Shown here: piece by piece, positions 29,475 to 41,737 of the stretch | Layout of the letters: each line of letters opens with the position of its first letter | Numbering within the stretch: position 1 is the stretch's first letter | NCBI RefSeq assembly: GCF_003324165.1 | Contig: NW_025407847.1 | Span: 526,219 to 590,218 of the forward strand | Origin: Naegleria lovaniensis | Taxonomy: Eukaryota > Heterolobosea > Eutetramitea > Acrasida > Naegleriidae | DNA: 64,000 nucleotides | Reading direction: 5' to 3' | Translations under genes and position numbers: made by a program | Notes under the pieces: generated by a model | What the model saw: only the letters and a program-made list of their open reading frames with translations | The model's database searches: none | What the model was told of the DNA's origin: nothing

Positions 29475-32397
29475 TTGACCTGTCAAACACGGGTAATATC
29501 TTCTCAAGACACCGTTTTAAGTATTTCAACACCAGCCGTCCGACCGTTTGTTTGTTTCATCGTCCATATGACCATATATGTGAGCACCACTCTGGCAGCG
29601 GATAATTATGTCATTTCCACATTCGCTGGTACAACAAGTGTGGTGATGGATACTTGGCCAATACAAGTTGTGTCTATTATCCCAATGGTGTGTATGTGAC
29701 TTCTCAAAACGAGCTCTACATTGCTGAATATAGTTCACAACGCATTCGAAAGGTAACCATCACTACTGTGGCCATCATGGAAGGAGTTAATCCTACCAGT
29801 GTCTTTGTGACTGAATGGAATCAAGACATCTATGTCACTGATAGTAACAAGCATAGAGTTTTTGTCTTTTTCCCAAACCAAACCATTTCCATTGTTGCTG
29901 GTAATGGAGTTTCAGGAAATTCTCAGGATGGAGATTCTGCTTTGGGTTCTGTTCTTTTTTCTCCCGATTCTGTTCATGTCACCAAACAAAATGAAATTTT
30001 CATAAGTGATACTTCAAATAATCGAATTAAGAAGGTGGTGAATGGTCGAATTTACACCATGGATTGTTTCAAGATACATGTACTTTGGCCACTCAGGTAC
30101 ACTTAGCAAATCCAAGAGGAGTGTTTGTTCATGAATCTACGGAGAGATTTACATTGAAGATACCAATAATTTTTGATTCGAAAAATTGCAACGAATGGTG
30201 TCCTTTCAACTTTGGCAGGAGTTAAGGGAGTTGGAGGAGATGCTCTCTCTGGTCCAGCTGTGAATGCTTATTTGAGATCTCCACAACGAGTAAGAGTCCC
30301 TCGAACGGGGAAGTCTATTTTGTCGATCGTGCCAATGAAAGAATTAAGAAAATTAATAGTCAAGGAAATATTCAAGTGATGGCAGGAATAGGAAGTGTTG
30401 GTTACAATGGAGAGAATCAATTAGCCACGAGAGCCACGTTGACCAATGTTCAAGATGTTTGGGTTGCTCCCTCTTCAGGTGAATAACATACATAACGATT
30501 GAACGCTTCATTTTCAAACTTGTTGAGTTTGTTCATGGCTTCCAATGGTGGCATGTACATTGCTGAAATGTCATTAATTCGAAAAGTTTCTCCAAGTCAA
30601 AATGGTCTCATTACCACTGTGACCATGATTGACGAATGGGGAAGTCTTTACAATGCTCGTGGACACTTTGTCACTCCACAAGATGAAATTTTCTTTGCTG
30701 TTCAATGGGGAAACCAAGTGAAAAAATTCACCACGAGTAGTGGCGTGACAGAATTGATCGCAGGAACAGGGATGATGGGAGATTCGGGAGAAGGAGGTTT
30801 GGCAGTGAATGCTCGATTGAGAAAACCCTCGGCAGTATTCCAAAATCCATTTAATACTTCATTGCTCTTCATTGTTGACACTGGAAATCACAAAATCAAA
30901 ATGGTCAACATGACCGATGGAACAATTTCAACATTATGTGGAACTGGAAGTGCCGGCTATTCGGGAGATAATGATACAGCCTCTCCTTAATGCACCAATG
31001 ACAGGTTTCTATCATTCCAACACGAATAGTATATATATTGCTGATACTGGAAATAATGTCATTCGAAAAATTCAAGTCAATTCAACAGATTTTGCTTCTT
31101 CCATAATAACCACCGTGGCAGGTCAATTTTATCCAAATCCTCCAGGTCCACCCAGTTGTTGTTGTTGTTCATGTTGATGATGATCATGATTTCTTCTAGT
31201 GGGTGGGTTCAAGTATTGCTCAATGGTCCTACTTCTGTGGTTGTCAATTCGAAAGGTGACTTGTTCATTGCCGATAATGGAAATCAGAGAATTCGAAAAG
31301 TTTCAGTGGAGGAGGGTACCATTACAACCATTGCTGGAACTTCTGAAACCAATGTCGTACCAAACAACGATCCAAGAGGAATCTATCACGCCTTGACGAG
31401 TCCCTTCTCACTGACTCTTCATCCCAACGATGACATTATTTACTTTTCGGATAATGGTCAAGTGTTGCAATTGAATCAACCTCAACGTTTTGGAGTGGAT
31501 GCTTCCAATAGTAGCGTTTGTAGTGGACGTGGAAATTGCACCAATGTACAGGAATGTGAATGCATTCAGGGATGGGGTGGTCCAAATTGTCAATTTCCAT
31601 TGTGTCAAAATATTCGAGCCGATAGTGTCAATGTATGTGGAGGTCATGGAACTTGTACGAGTCCAGATGTTTGTGTCTGTCATGACTCTACGAAATATGC
31701 TGGAGCCAATTGTGAAATTCCAAAATGTTTTGGTCAACTGGCAACAGATCCCAAAGTGTGTACCTTTGGAAATGGAACTTGCAAAGGTCCAGATCAGTGT
31801 GTCTGTTCCTCACCATGGATTTCAGGTCCAGAGTGTGATTCTCCAGTGACGTGTTTTGATGTGCCGTATCATAACTCGTCGAGTGTATGCAGTGGAAATG
31901 GACAATGTGTTTCGTCAAATAATTGTACTTGCATACCAGCCTTTGTTGGGAAAGCATGTCAATTGCAAACATTGGCCAATGATGCCACTTTGAAATTCAA
32001 CGTGTCAAGTGTATATGCTCAAGATTTTGTCCGATTGGAATTGAACATTCCATCCTATTACTATTCATTACCGTATGCAAGTCAAAACATGATGGCTGTC
32101 TTTAAGGTTTCGTATTATCACACTTTGGTGTTCAATCGAACCATTCCAAAAGGATCATACAGTGTGGCGGAAGATTTAAAGTTCCAAGAGTCGACGACAG
32201 TCACAGCGTTTGCAGTGATTGTAGACGTTGATCAACAAGTTCAACTAAATCGATTCCCTTTGCAGACAGCACCATTGTCAGTATTACCTTCGAGGAATGT
32301 TCAAGTTTCAAAAGCAACGCTGTCAAATTGGTTTGTCGAAGTGTATTTATGGAAGTGGTTACTTGTAGTGATCATGTTTTGGTTTGGATTCTTGTAA
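29475..32397 (+). pseudogene. NHL-repeat/EGF-like membrane protein, frame-broken
   Basis: The remains of a large extracellular protein. Upstream is a hydrophobic, signal-like stretch (about 29560-29600). NHL-type beta-propeller units follow, each with the pattern I-TVAG...G...A.LN.P..V.V...G.IYIADT.N..IRK, spread over at least six frames between 29630 and 31170 with about seven changes of frame. From 31156 to 32397 the frame is unbroken: two more NHL units (LFIADNGNQRIRKVS), four EGF-like modules (CSGRGNC...CECIQGW, CGGHGTC, CTFGNGTC, CSGNGQC), a beta-rich domain, and a C-terminal hydrophobic helix (WLLVVIMFWFGFL). The domain order is that of Naegleria surface proteins of the NHL/tenascin-like type. 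So many breaks suggest a real pseudogene, though a run of assembly errors cannot be excluded. Confidence 0.7.
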
Positions 32398-32479
32398 CTA
32401 TGACCATCAGACTCAATAGGCATCAAAACAGCCATGCTTCATATTTAGATTGACGTCAATTTGCAAAGTGTTCACACAA

Positions 32480-34224
32480 TCAATAATTTTCCAAATACAC
32501 ACCATCATAACATTGTTCCATTCTTGCTTGATATAATTCATCACTATACCCCAAAACATAACCATTGCATTTAAGTGCTTCTCGGACAAGCTCTGGATCT
32601 TGCTGTAATTCTTTGTTGGCAGCACTCAGTGCAAATCCATCTTTTTTCACTGCTTGTAACACCATGTCTTTGTTTGATGTTTTTATCCCAAAACGCCTGT
32701 TATAGGATTTTATGGTAGCAACACTGTTCAATTGGATAGCTATTGACAAAAATTCCTTGTCATGCGCAAATTTATCTGGCGCATAGAAAAAAGCATCTTT
32801 ACATCCGAACTGAATCAATTGCAACAAGAATTGTTGATCAGCGAAAAGTTCAGAAGAGCCATATTGAAAAGCTTGGTCGGTAGTTCTGACAGCTTCTAAT
32901 ACAATTTCTTGGTCACATGTTAGATGATCGGCCATATATTTGAGAGCATATCCATTTTGCCGAACAGCAGCCAGTGCAACTTGTCTGTCTCTTTTTAACT
33001 CTTTGGAGGCGTGGTATAATGCATGTCCACTTTTGGTTACAGCCGCTAATACGATCTCTTTATCACTTTGTAAAGCAACAGACGCACTATCCAGAGAATT
33101 TCCATTTTGATTGACCGCTGCTAATACCAAGTTCTTGTCTCCCCTCAACTCATGAGAAACGTGTTGTAAGGCACAGCCATTTTGTGCCACTGCCAGGTAT
33201 GCAATTTCCATGTCATTCTTTAACTCATTGGAGGCATATTTCAAAGAAAAACCATCATTTCTGACTGCATTTGAAACAACATCTCGATTGTTCTTAAGTT
33301 CTGGGGATGCAAATTCCAGTAAAAATCCAAATTCGCTAACTAGTTTGGCCACAATTTCTTTCTTTGAATAATCAAAAGAATCCAAAGTCTCAAATTCTGG
33401 AAATATTATTTGTAAACATTTTAACATGAAATCACTAGTTCGAAGTAAATTCTTTGGAACCCATCGAAGAGCCCTCTTGTTTTGTTTGATGGCTTCAAAA
33501 AGAATTTCAGTGTCATTGTTCAAATCTTTCTTCGCACAGTCCAACAATTCACCATATTGCCTCACAGCAGTTAACATAATTTCCTTGTCCTGAAGTGAGG
33601 GCAAATAAAGCGAAGAGCTTTTCCGTTGTGTCGAACTGCTTCCAACACAAATTCCCTGTTTTTTCGAAGCTCTGTAGCATAATACAATGAGCTTGCTTTT
33701 TGTTTAACAGCTGTCAGTACTACTTGTGGATCATTTCGAATAGATCTAGTTGTGAATGATAATTCTGAACGATCTGCTAAAATTGTTGAACCTTTGAGTT
33801 GAAAAATTTGTAGAACAAAGTTTGTGTCTTGTTGTAATCGTTTGGACGCATATTCTAAACCATAATCATACTTTTGGATGTGATTCAACACAAATTTCGG
33901 ATCGTTCATAAACTCAACAGGAAAGAAATTTTGATATTTCAATTCCCGATTAAAAAGCCATTTCAGTTTTCCTTGCTGTTGCAATGAAAATTTATGTTTC
34001 AACAAGAGCTCCCATTTCCGATTTTCATCCAAACATTGTTTGCCATCATCAACACGATGCAAAGAATTTGAAAAATCAACAAGGATTATACGCACATTTT
34101 CATCCACGTTTGTCCTTGTAAGAATGACTTTTTGCTTCTTCGTAACTCGACTTGCTTCCACGTCGTTGAAATAATACTCTTGTCCATCGTTTTCTGGGCT
34201 GCCAATTGAATCTCGCTGAATCAT
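32480..34224 (-). CDS. DUF4116-repeat protein, copy H (about 581 aa, one frame break)
   Basis: A minus-strand member starting at ATG 34224 (AAAAAATGATTC). N-terminal features: KKQKVILTRTNVDENVRI, ILVDFSNSLHRVDD, KLKWLFNREL, FFPVEFMNDPKFVLNHI. The landmark is LDSFDYSKKEIVAKLV and the cap ELYQARMEQCYDGVYL. One frame break lies near 33588-33600, inside a repeat unit (FICPHF...DKEIMLTAV), consistent with one missing base; the whole then has a length divisible by three. Its 3' end lies about 80 bp from the stop of the convergent NHL/EGF gene. Confidence 0.8.
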
Positions 34225-34469
34225 TTTTTATTGCGGATAGTATCAAAGTGTGTCTTTTTTGAAAAACGTGCAAAAAACAACAACTGGCAACACAAATCAA
34301 CGAACAATAAGAGATCTTCAGTTCACTCGAAGACATTTAAATCTGGTTTCCACGGAGGTTCTTGTAACACACGCAAACAAGGCTTACAATAGAGTTTATT
34401 AATATTGACCGAACTCCAGTTGTTTCGTCCAGTATTTCGTTTTATGCATTGTCATGCAAGTATTTGCAT

Positions 34470-35542
34470 CTATTTGAATATTTGAATTCTAGAGTTATCA
34501 GTATCACTCACATATAATTCTCCAGTGAGCTCATCAAGACAAAGACCTTGAGGATACCTAAACTGTTGCAGGTTACTTCCCGATGTTCCTATTGATTTTA
34601 ACAGATCTCCATGTTGTGTGTAGATCTTGATGGAATGGTCATAGCAGTCGCATGCAATAATATTCAAGGACGCTTTATCGACGGTAAGGTACATTGAATA
34701 AGACCATGAAGAATTTTTGGATGCAGTACTCTCGACTAACTGTTTCTCGAATTGCCAAACAAATTTTCTTTCAGAATTTTCCGCATTGTCATTTTGAACG
34801 TTTTTAAAGACTATTAAGCGATTATAAGGATTGCCTTCTCCCACAATCATCGTATCATGGTCAAAAAAATCAATGCCTGTAACTCGTTTTACATTTACAG
34901 GCATTTGAATTACTTGTAATAGTTGACCATTTCTTGTGTTAAACACTTTCACATCCGTGGTATCTGTTACAAATAGTTGACGGCTCTCATGAACCACCAT
35001 GCTGCTGGGATTTTTCAATTTCTCTGATGTCCATAATGCCATCTGCTCATTAAAATTGTTCGTTAATAATTGATGCAAATCAAATTTCACAATACACAAA
35101 CTTGAAACTATGAACAAGGCATCTTGATTCTTGTTGTTATAATTTCTCTCCAAACATACTGAGCCAGATTGTTTCGGAAGAACGCGTTTCAATTGTTTGG
35201 ACGACAATTCCAAAATTACAATTTTTTGATTGTTGAAATCGCTAAAAATCATACATTGATGATTGTATGAAATTTGAATAGCAAGCGGTGCTGCCATGGA
35301 ATAGGTCGACATGTTGTGTATCATGCTTTTTGTTTCTTCATTGAAAACTTCAAACTGTTTCAAATATCCAATCGCTTGACAATTACAAGAGAAGGCCACC
35401 TCTTTTTGGATCTCATCTTTTCTCGGAGTTGATCATACAATCGGATCTGAAGTGGATCATGTATTATTGAACTTGAGAAATCCGAGAGTACTAGATGTGT
35501 TTCATAAATTTCAACATGATCACACCAAAATGAAACGGACAT
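34470..35542 (-). CDS. NHL-like beta-propeller protein (about 357 aa, one frame break)
   Basis: Start ATG 35542 (AAAAAAATGTCC). The first about 40 residues (SFWCDHVEIYETHLVLSDFS) end at a frame break near 35420, where one base appears to be missing in an A-run (GAAAAGATG); the rest is a single frame. It consists of beta-rich units with NHL-type signatures: SSMVVHESRQLFVTDTTDVK, and most clearly FRYPQGLCLDELTGELYVSDTDNSRIQIF at the C-terminus. Such units fold as a six-bladed propeller used for protein or RNA binding. No signal peptide, so it is probably cytosolic. Partner unknown. Confidence 0.7.
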
Positions 35543-35729
35543 TTTTTTGGATTATAAAATTGTTGTTTAATAATCATGGGAATCTTCTTTTGAACAGCAA
35601 TTGAATGAGGCTTTTAAAAATCAATTCGTTATAGCTCAAGTGAAAGACTATGGAGTTTAAAAAGAACAAAAAAATTCAAAAGAACACTTGCCCGCCAAAA
35701 AAATTACATTGAAGAGCATTTGAAACTAA

Positions 35730-38700
35730 ATGAATCATCCGAGTAGCAACAACCACACGAGACGATCACTCGCTAATACCACGAGTTTTCAAAAAAGTAG
35801 TGCTCCTCCTTCTGCTGCACATTATTCAAAATCATTACCTCAATTCCCTTTCAATTCTATGGAATCCTCCATATCGAGCAGCTTTTCCAATCTTTCGATG
35901 CAACCACCACCTCCTCCTCCGAATACTAATTTGAATGTGAGTTCGATGAGTCATGTATCGTCAATACCACCAAAACCATCCCATTCCGATCATGCCTCTT
36001 CTCTTGTTTCTTTAAATGACTTACAGGAACAAGATGTATTTAAGGTTTTATCCTTCTTCTTTCCCAAAGGTTCCCAATTTTCAATGAACAAATGTGAATG
36101 TGGCGCTTTGTGCCCCTTGATTTCAATTCCTGCTTCCTATCTGCATCAAGTCGATCCTTCCATGGTGCAACGATCTCTCCAACAACGAAAAGAAAAAAAT
36201 GCATCAGCACAACAACCAAAAATCATCATTCGAAGAACACCACACCGAGAGGTTTCCATCTTTTTTGACCCGGAAGCTGCTGATAAAAACAAAACAATAA
36301 TGCATCAAATTGATGAAGGGTTTACAATTAAAAGAAATGAGAGAGCGGTGAACACGAATAATATAACAGCAAATTTAGTATCATTGCTTGGAGCAGATGA
36401 TATTTTGGGTGCAGCCAGCCACAAAACGGATGGAATTTCATCCATGAACGCAGACACAGAAAATATTAATACCATTGGTTCATCATCCGATGGACGAATG
36501 TCACGATCTTCGAATATTCAAATGTTGCTCTCAGAATATGAAAATCAATTGAAATCTCTTCGAGAACAGCTTGATCATGTCATGTCTGAAAAGCAACTCA
36601 TCCAATCTGCCTCTCATAACATTTCCGAAAAAGCTGGGAAACAATTAGAAGAAATCTCGAGGCTTCAAGATGAAAATGCCTCTCAAAGAGAAAAAATTAA
36701 CAACCTTCGTAAGGTTGTAAGATCCTATGAGGCAATAATTAACAAGAATGAAAACGACAAATCATTACTGGAGCACAAAACTGAAGAAATTGAAAAATGT
36801 AAATCCATAATCAATTCCAAAGATAAAGAAATAGATCGCCTGCAAGAGCAAATAGTGCTGAGTAATGATTCCATTAATCAGGCAGCAGAAATTAAAAATC
36901 ATGCGTCCAAGAAAGAACAAGAATTATTGCTTCTCAGTGAAGATGTGCAAAATTTGAAATGGGAACTTGCAGAGAAGGAGCGACTATCACAAGAAAAAAT
37001 TTCAGAATTGCAGAACTCGGCCGACATGTTGTCACAACATTTAAAAGTTGAACAAGAAAAGAACAGGAGCATGAAAACTGAGTATGACCTGTTGATTAGA
37101 AACAAAGACGCTGAATTGGTATCTCTGAGACAGCAACTTGAAATGGAGAGAAGTAATCTTTCTATTCTTCATGATAAATACCAAATGCTGGAAACAAAAT
37201 ACAAACAAGAACAAAAATTGATATCACGACTCGAGCAAGATTATAAACATAATGAAATTGCCATGGAATCTCTCAAAAAGAAGTATGACAAGATGATGGA
37301 GATCAAGGACGAATGGGAAACGAAATACAATGCTAAATCTCAAGAGTTGAAGCAATATCAAGAGAAAATGAACGAAGAGAGGACACGTCTACAAAACGAT
37401 TTCGACTCCACTCTCAAGAATTATCAACAAACGAGTCAACAAACTATCTCGAATCTTACGGACCGACTTGAACAGGTTAGAAATGAGAATCGAGCTCACA
37501 TCACCGCATTGGCAAGCAAGGAAGAAATGATAGTTTCAGCACAAATTAATTCGCAACAAAAGATATCAGAGCATAAGGAAGCAATTGAACAACTGAACTC
37601 TCAACTAAGAAATATGTCCGTAGATCTACAACAAAAGGAAAATGAAATTTCAAAACTTCGAAAATCGTTAGATCAAATAGAAAAGGATAAAAGAACTCTC
37701 GAGGTTGTGATTTTAGAAAAAACCGATCTAATTGTGAGGCATGAAATGTGCATTTCAAACTTGGAAATTGAAAAGAAAAAGTCCAGTTTTGAAATATCTG
37801 AATATTCTAACAGACTTGCAAAACTTGATCACAAAACGAATGAGTTATTGACCGAGGTAACTAAATTACAAGAAGAAAATAGATCTCTCCAAGACAATAA
37901 CGAGTTGTTAAATCAACAATTACTATCAAAAGATATGGACATGAAACAACTTTTGGAGTTAAAGACAAAAGAAAACGAAAGTATGGTTCATCGAGCAAAA
38001 TCTGAGCTTGAGAAGCAATTATTAGACCTTCAGCAAGAAAAGGCTACTGTTCAACAGCTTTATGATAACCTTGTTGAAGAATCAAAGTCTCTACAATATA
38101 ATATTCAACAACAGTCTGAAACAATTCATCGTATTTCTGACGCATTGATGCAATCACAAGATAAAAACAAAACTCTCCAAACAGAGTTGGAAGCTCTCAA
38201 AGATAAATTAATTATCAGCGAGAAGGCATACAATGAAAGCCAAGAAATTTCAGAAAAGAAAATTGAAGAGCTTTCAGATCTTATTTTGGTTAAAACAGAA
38301 TGTATGAACGCACACATACTTGAGATTGACAACCTTAAAGGAGAAAATCAATCTTTGCATACTAAACTCAACGAGATTCAATTACAATTTAAAAAACAGA
38401 AAGAAACGATCAAAGATCTTACAGAGAATCTGAGCGTGTTGGACGAAAACCGCACAACGATCCAACGCGAGCTCCAACTCAAAAATGAAGCAATTATTCA
38501 TTTGAATGCTGAAGTTGAAAAGTTTAGAGACAGCGTTCATGACAAAGAGCAACAACTACAAACACTGAAAAAGCATGCCCTCACTGATTTAGAAAAACAA
38601 GTCATTGAAAAATCTGAAGCTCTAGATAACCAAAAGAAAATCTATGAACAAGACATCTACATGGTAAAATCGCACCTTTCTGAAACTAAGAAATTATTTG

Positions 38701-41663
38701 AAAGTAAGGTTTCTCTAATTGTAGAACTAGAAGCTAAAATCTCTTCATTGAAGAATGAAAGCTTGGACAAGGACAAAGAAATTACACGATGGATTGGCTC
38801 TTGTGATGATTTGAAAAACTCTTTCGAGGACGAAAGGAAGCAATTTTCTTACAAGATTGTTCAACTTGAAAAAAGTATTTCTTCAATGAAAGACCAATTG
38901 TCACAACTCGAAAAGGAAAAGATGAATCTGGAAGAAGAAATTGCAGCTAAAAACACATCCATTGAACATTATGAAAAGCAAATGGCACAACTTGAGAGAT
39001 CAATAGAAGAGGCAAGAACAGAAATCAAACAAAAGAATGTCGAATTGGAAGAAGCCAATACACTCTACCAAGAAAAATCTCAAAGTATGGCCACGCTTTT
39101 GGAAGAGAAGGAAAAGGAACTCGATACATTGAAAACTCAACTCTTGTTCTCAGAGAGCAACTATCGATTGTTGGAAGGCAGTAAGAATCAGCTCGAGGAA
39201 GATCTTTCACAACTTCACGAACGGGCGCATCAGTTGTCCACTACGATCCATGAAAATGAGCAAACGATTCTCGAACTTGAATTGCAAATCGATACACTTC
39301 AACATGACTTGACTCAAAAAATTAACACAACGACAGAATTATCGAAAACACTTGCAGAGATGAAAGATACCAATGCAAAGATGGATAGCTTTATCATAAC
39401 TCTAACCAACGAAACCAAAGACAAATCACTCCTAATTCAACGCCTTGAAAGGAGGATTTTAGAGAATACCAACGAAATTAAGCAATTGACAGAAGATAAG
39501 GACCGAATAATATCCAGTTTAGAAAAGAAAGTTGTTCTTTTAGAAAAAGACGCTTCAGATAAACAGGAGGATGTTAATAGACTGGTCGCTCTCAATGAAA
39601 AGCAAAAGAAACACTACTCAAAAATAGTTAATGAGCTTGAATCTAACTTGGAAGAAAAAGAAAACAAAGAAAAGCTTCTCTCTGGATCCTTTAATGAGCA
39701 CAGTGTTAAAATTGCTGAATATTCTCGAAAGATTGAAGCGATGGAATCTCAAAAACGACAATTATTGAATGATATTGAGAAGTTAGAAAATGAAACGCAC
39801 GAAAAAGGTCAAGAAATTCTTGAATTGACTGAAAAGAACCATTCTCTTCAAGGAAGAGTCGAAGAAATGGATAAGCGAATCATGCAACTCGAAAAACAGC
39901 GCAAGCAACAGCAACAAGATTTCTCCAATTTAGAGAACAAGTTGGAGGAAGATTCTGCTAAAATGAAACAACTTTCAAAAGAATGCTTGGATCTCAAGCA
40001 ACAATTGTCCACAGTGGAAGGTGAATTAACTCTATCAAAACACAAACTTTCAGTTTCAGAAAAATCGAACAATGAAATTTCCCATGATCTTGAAGCATGT
40101 CATGAATCTATTTCTCAACTCGAGCAAGAAATTAAATTATTGAAATCCACATCGAAAAAAGAAAAGGAAGAATTGGAAAATCAAACGATCACAGAAATTC
40201 AAAGACGTGAAGAAACGATCAAACAGTTAAAATCTCAACTTGCTCTCGAAACTAAATTGAAAGAAGAGTTAGAGCATGCCAAAGATCTCATTCAGAACAC
40301 CTCGAACCTTATTGACGAACAAAATGATGAAGTACAATCTCTAGAAAAGGAATTAACACAACATTCTTCTCTGATCGATCAAATGAAAGAAGACAATGAA
40401 CAACGAATTTCTGAAATAACCTTCTCATGCCAGCAATACGCTCAAGAACTTGAATCCAAAGAACGAGAATTATCAGAACTACGACATAATTATCAAAAAT
40501 TGGAAGGCATGTTCTTCCAAATGGAGAAAGATTATCGCACATTACAAACACAAGATAATATGATTAACAAGCAATTGGAAGAAAAATGTGCAGAGCTTCA
40601 AAATCGACTCGAAGAAACCATTGATCCCATTTCAAATCGAGAACAAGAATTAAAATTCTTAATGAAAGAAAACTCAGAATTGAGAGAACAAATTCTCGAT
40701 CAAAAGAATAGCACCGATCGAATGCAACAAGAAATTGAACGACTTTTAGAACAGCTCACCAACAATTCTAGTATTAGCACGTCACCAACCATGACCATGA
40801 CAGATACAAGTAGTATTCTTTCAACTTCATTACTATCATCAACAAGTATGCAAGGATCATTTGTGAGTAGTACCATCACTACTGCACCGACGACAACTGC
40901 TTCGATAGCATCCACACGTGCTCAAACTCAACAATCAAAAACAAACCCATCTCCAAAGAAAACACAACACATGATACAATCAGCTACTCTTGATTTGAAA
41001 CATTTATGGAAACAATTAAGAGCCGAAATTATTCGATTGAAACAGAAAAATGTGGAACTAGCGCAACAAATTATGCAAGTTCAAAAATCAAAGGAAGAAG
41101 CAATTGTGAAATATGAAAAGCAAATCAAGTCAACATTTATTGATTTGATGCATTACAAAAAAGTGGCTGAAGAGGTTGAACAGTTGAAATTGGAGAATAC
41201 TCGGATAACATTGGCAAAGAAAGAAGCGGAAGATAACTTATCCAAAGTTGGTTTGAAACTGTCTACTTTGGAAACGGAAAAACAAAATTTATGGAAATTA
41301 CAAGAACAAACAAGAAAGGAACTCATTAATTTGAAGGAAAACGTGATCAAACTTTCAGAAGAAAACGAAAAACTCTCAAAAATGGAAATTAGGGCATCCA
41401 ATCAAACGAATATTGAGCTGGAGAAGTTGAAAAAGGAGAAACGAAATCTCGAAGAAAAGTTATCATCTGCCACCGACTCTTCCAAGAGTCAAAAAGAAAT
41501 TTCCCAGCTCACGAACAAGCTGAAAGAAGCTCGAACGACGAGAGAAAAACTTGAGAAACTTCTCCGAGAACAACGGCATCAAATTGAGGAAATGGATGCA
41601 AAGAATAGAGAGCTGAGATTGAAAATCACCTCTCTTGAATCCAATTGTACCACAAATAAATAA
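35730..41663 (+). CDS. Giant coiled-coil protein (1977 aa)
   Basis: A single intronless frame of 1977 residues. Residues 1-90 are Ser/Pro/Asn-rich (a PPPPPP run near 63). Residues about 95-200 form a possible folded domain (DVFKVLSFFFPKGSQFSMN, then a CECGALC cluster and REVSIFFDP). From about 265 to the end it is an almost continuous heptad-repeat coiled coil rich in E, K, Q, L and N, broken once at about 1680-1745 by an Ser/Thr-rich linker. This is the build of golgin, centrosomal or nuclear-pore tethers. No GRIP, GRAB or PACT motif is visible, so I cannot assign it. The CECGALC cysteines could bind a metal (inference). ATG at 35730. Confidence 0.8.
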   Translation: MNHPSSNNHTRRSLANTTSFQKSSAPPSAAHYSKSLPQFPFNSMESSISSSFSNLSMQPPPPPPNTNLNVSSMSHVSSIPPKPSHSDHASSLVSLNDLQEQDVFKVLSFFFPKGSQFSMNKCECGALCPLISIPASYLHQVDPSMVQRSLQQRKEKNASAQQPKIIIRRTPHREVSIFFDPEAADKNKTIMHQIDEGFTIKRNERAVNTNNITANLVSLLGADDILGAASHKTDGISSMNADTENINTIGSSSDGRMSRSSNIQMLLSEYENQLKSLREQLDHVMSEKQLIQSASHNISEKAGKQLEEISRLQDENASQREKINNLRKVVRSYEAIINKNENDKSLLEHKTEEIEKCKSIINSKDKEIDRLQEQIVLSNDSINQAAEIKNHASKKEQELLLLSEDVQNLKWELAEKERLSQEKISELQNSADMLSQHLKVEQEKNRSMKTEYDLLIRNKDAELVSLRQQLEMERSNLSILHDKYQMLETKYKQEQKLISRLEQDYKHNEIAMESLKKKYDKMMEIKDEWETKYNAKSQELKQYQEKMNEERTRLQNDFDSTLKNYQQTSQQTISNLTDRLEQVRNENRAHITALASKEEMIVSAQINSQQKISEHKEAIEQLNSQLRNMSVDLQQKENEISKLRKSLDQIEKDKRTLEVVILEKTDLIVRHEMCISNLEIEKKKSSFEISEYSNRLAKLDHKTNELLTEVTKLQEENRSLQDNNELLNQQLLSKDMDMKQLLELKTKENESMVHRAKSELEKQLLDLQQEKATVQQLYDNLVEESKSLQYNIQQQSETIHRISDALMQSQDKNKTLQTELEALKDKLIISEKAYNESQEISEKKIEELSDLILVKTECMNAHILEIDNLKGENQSLHTKLNEIQLQFKKQKETIKDLTENLSVLDENRTTIQRELQLKNEAIIHLNAEVEKFRDSVHDKEQQLQTLKKHALTDLEKQVIEKSEALDNQKKIYEQDIYMVKSHLSETKKLFESKVSLIVELEAKISSLKNESLDKDKEITRWIGSCDDLKNSFEDERKQFSYKIVQLEKSISSMKDQLSQLEKEKMNLEEEIAAKNTSIEHYEKQMAQLERSIEEARTEIKQKNVELEEANTLYQEKSQSMATLLEEKEKELDTLKTQLLFSESNYRLLEGSKNQLEEDLSQLHERAHQLSTTIHENEQTILELELQIDTLQHDLTQKINTTTELSKTLAEMKDTNAKMDSFIITLTNETKDKSLLIQRLERRILENTNEIKQLTEDKDRIISSLEKKVVLLEKDASDKQEDVNRLVALNEKQKKHYSKIVNELESNLEEKENKEKLLSGSFNEHSVKIAEYSRKIEAMESQKRQLLNDIEKLENETHEKGQEILELTEKNHSLQGRVEEMDKRIMQLEKQRKQQQQDFSNLENKLEEDSAKMKQLSKECLDLKQQLSTVEGELTLSKHKLSVSEKSNNEISHDLEACHESISQLEQEIKLLKSTSKKEKEELENQTITEIQRREETIKQLKSQLALETKLKEELEHAKDLIQNTSNLIDEQNDEVQSLEKELTQHSSLIDQMKEDNEQRISEITFSCQQYAQELESKERELSELRHNYQKLEGMFFQMEKDYRTLQTQDNMINKQLEEKCAELQNRLEETIDPISNREQELKFLMKENSELREQILDQKNSTDRMQQEIERLLEQLTNNSSISTSPTMTMTDTSSILSTSLLSSTSMQGSFVSSTITTAPTTTASIASTRAQTQQSKTNPSPKKTQHMIQSATLDLKHLWKQLRAEIIRLKQKNVELAQQIMQVQKSKEEAIVKYEKQIKSTFIDLMHYKKVAEEVEQLKLENTRITLAKKEAEDNLSKVGLKLSTLETEKQNLWKLQEQTRKELINLKENVIKLSEENEKLSKMEIRASNQTNIELEKLKKEKRNLEEKLSSATDSSKSQKEISQLTNKLKEARTTREKLEKLLREQRHQIEEMDAKNRELRLKITSLESNCTTNK

Positions 41664-41737
41664 GGCTGATGACTCAAAACAGCACATCATTCAAATTTCA
41701 AGAAAGCAAATCATGATCAAAATTTATTCACACAAGC

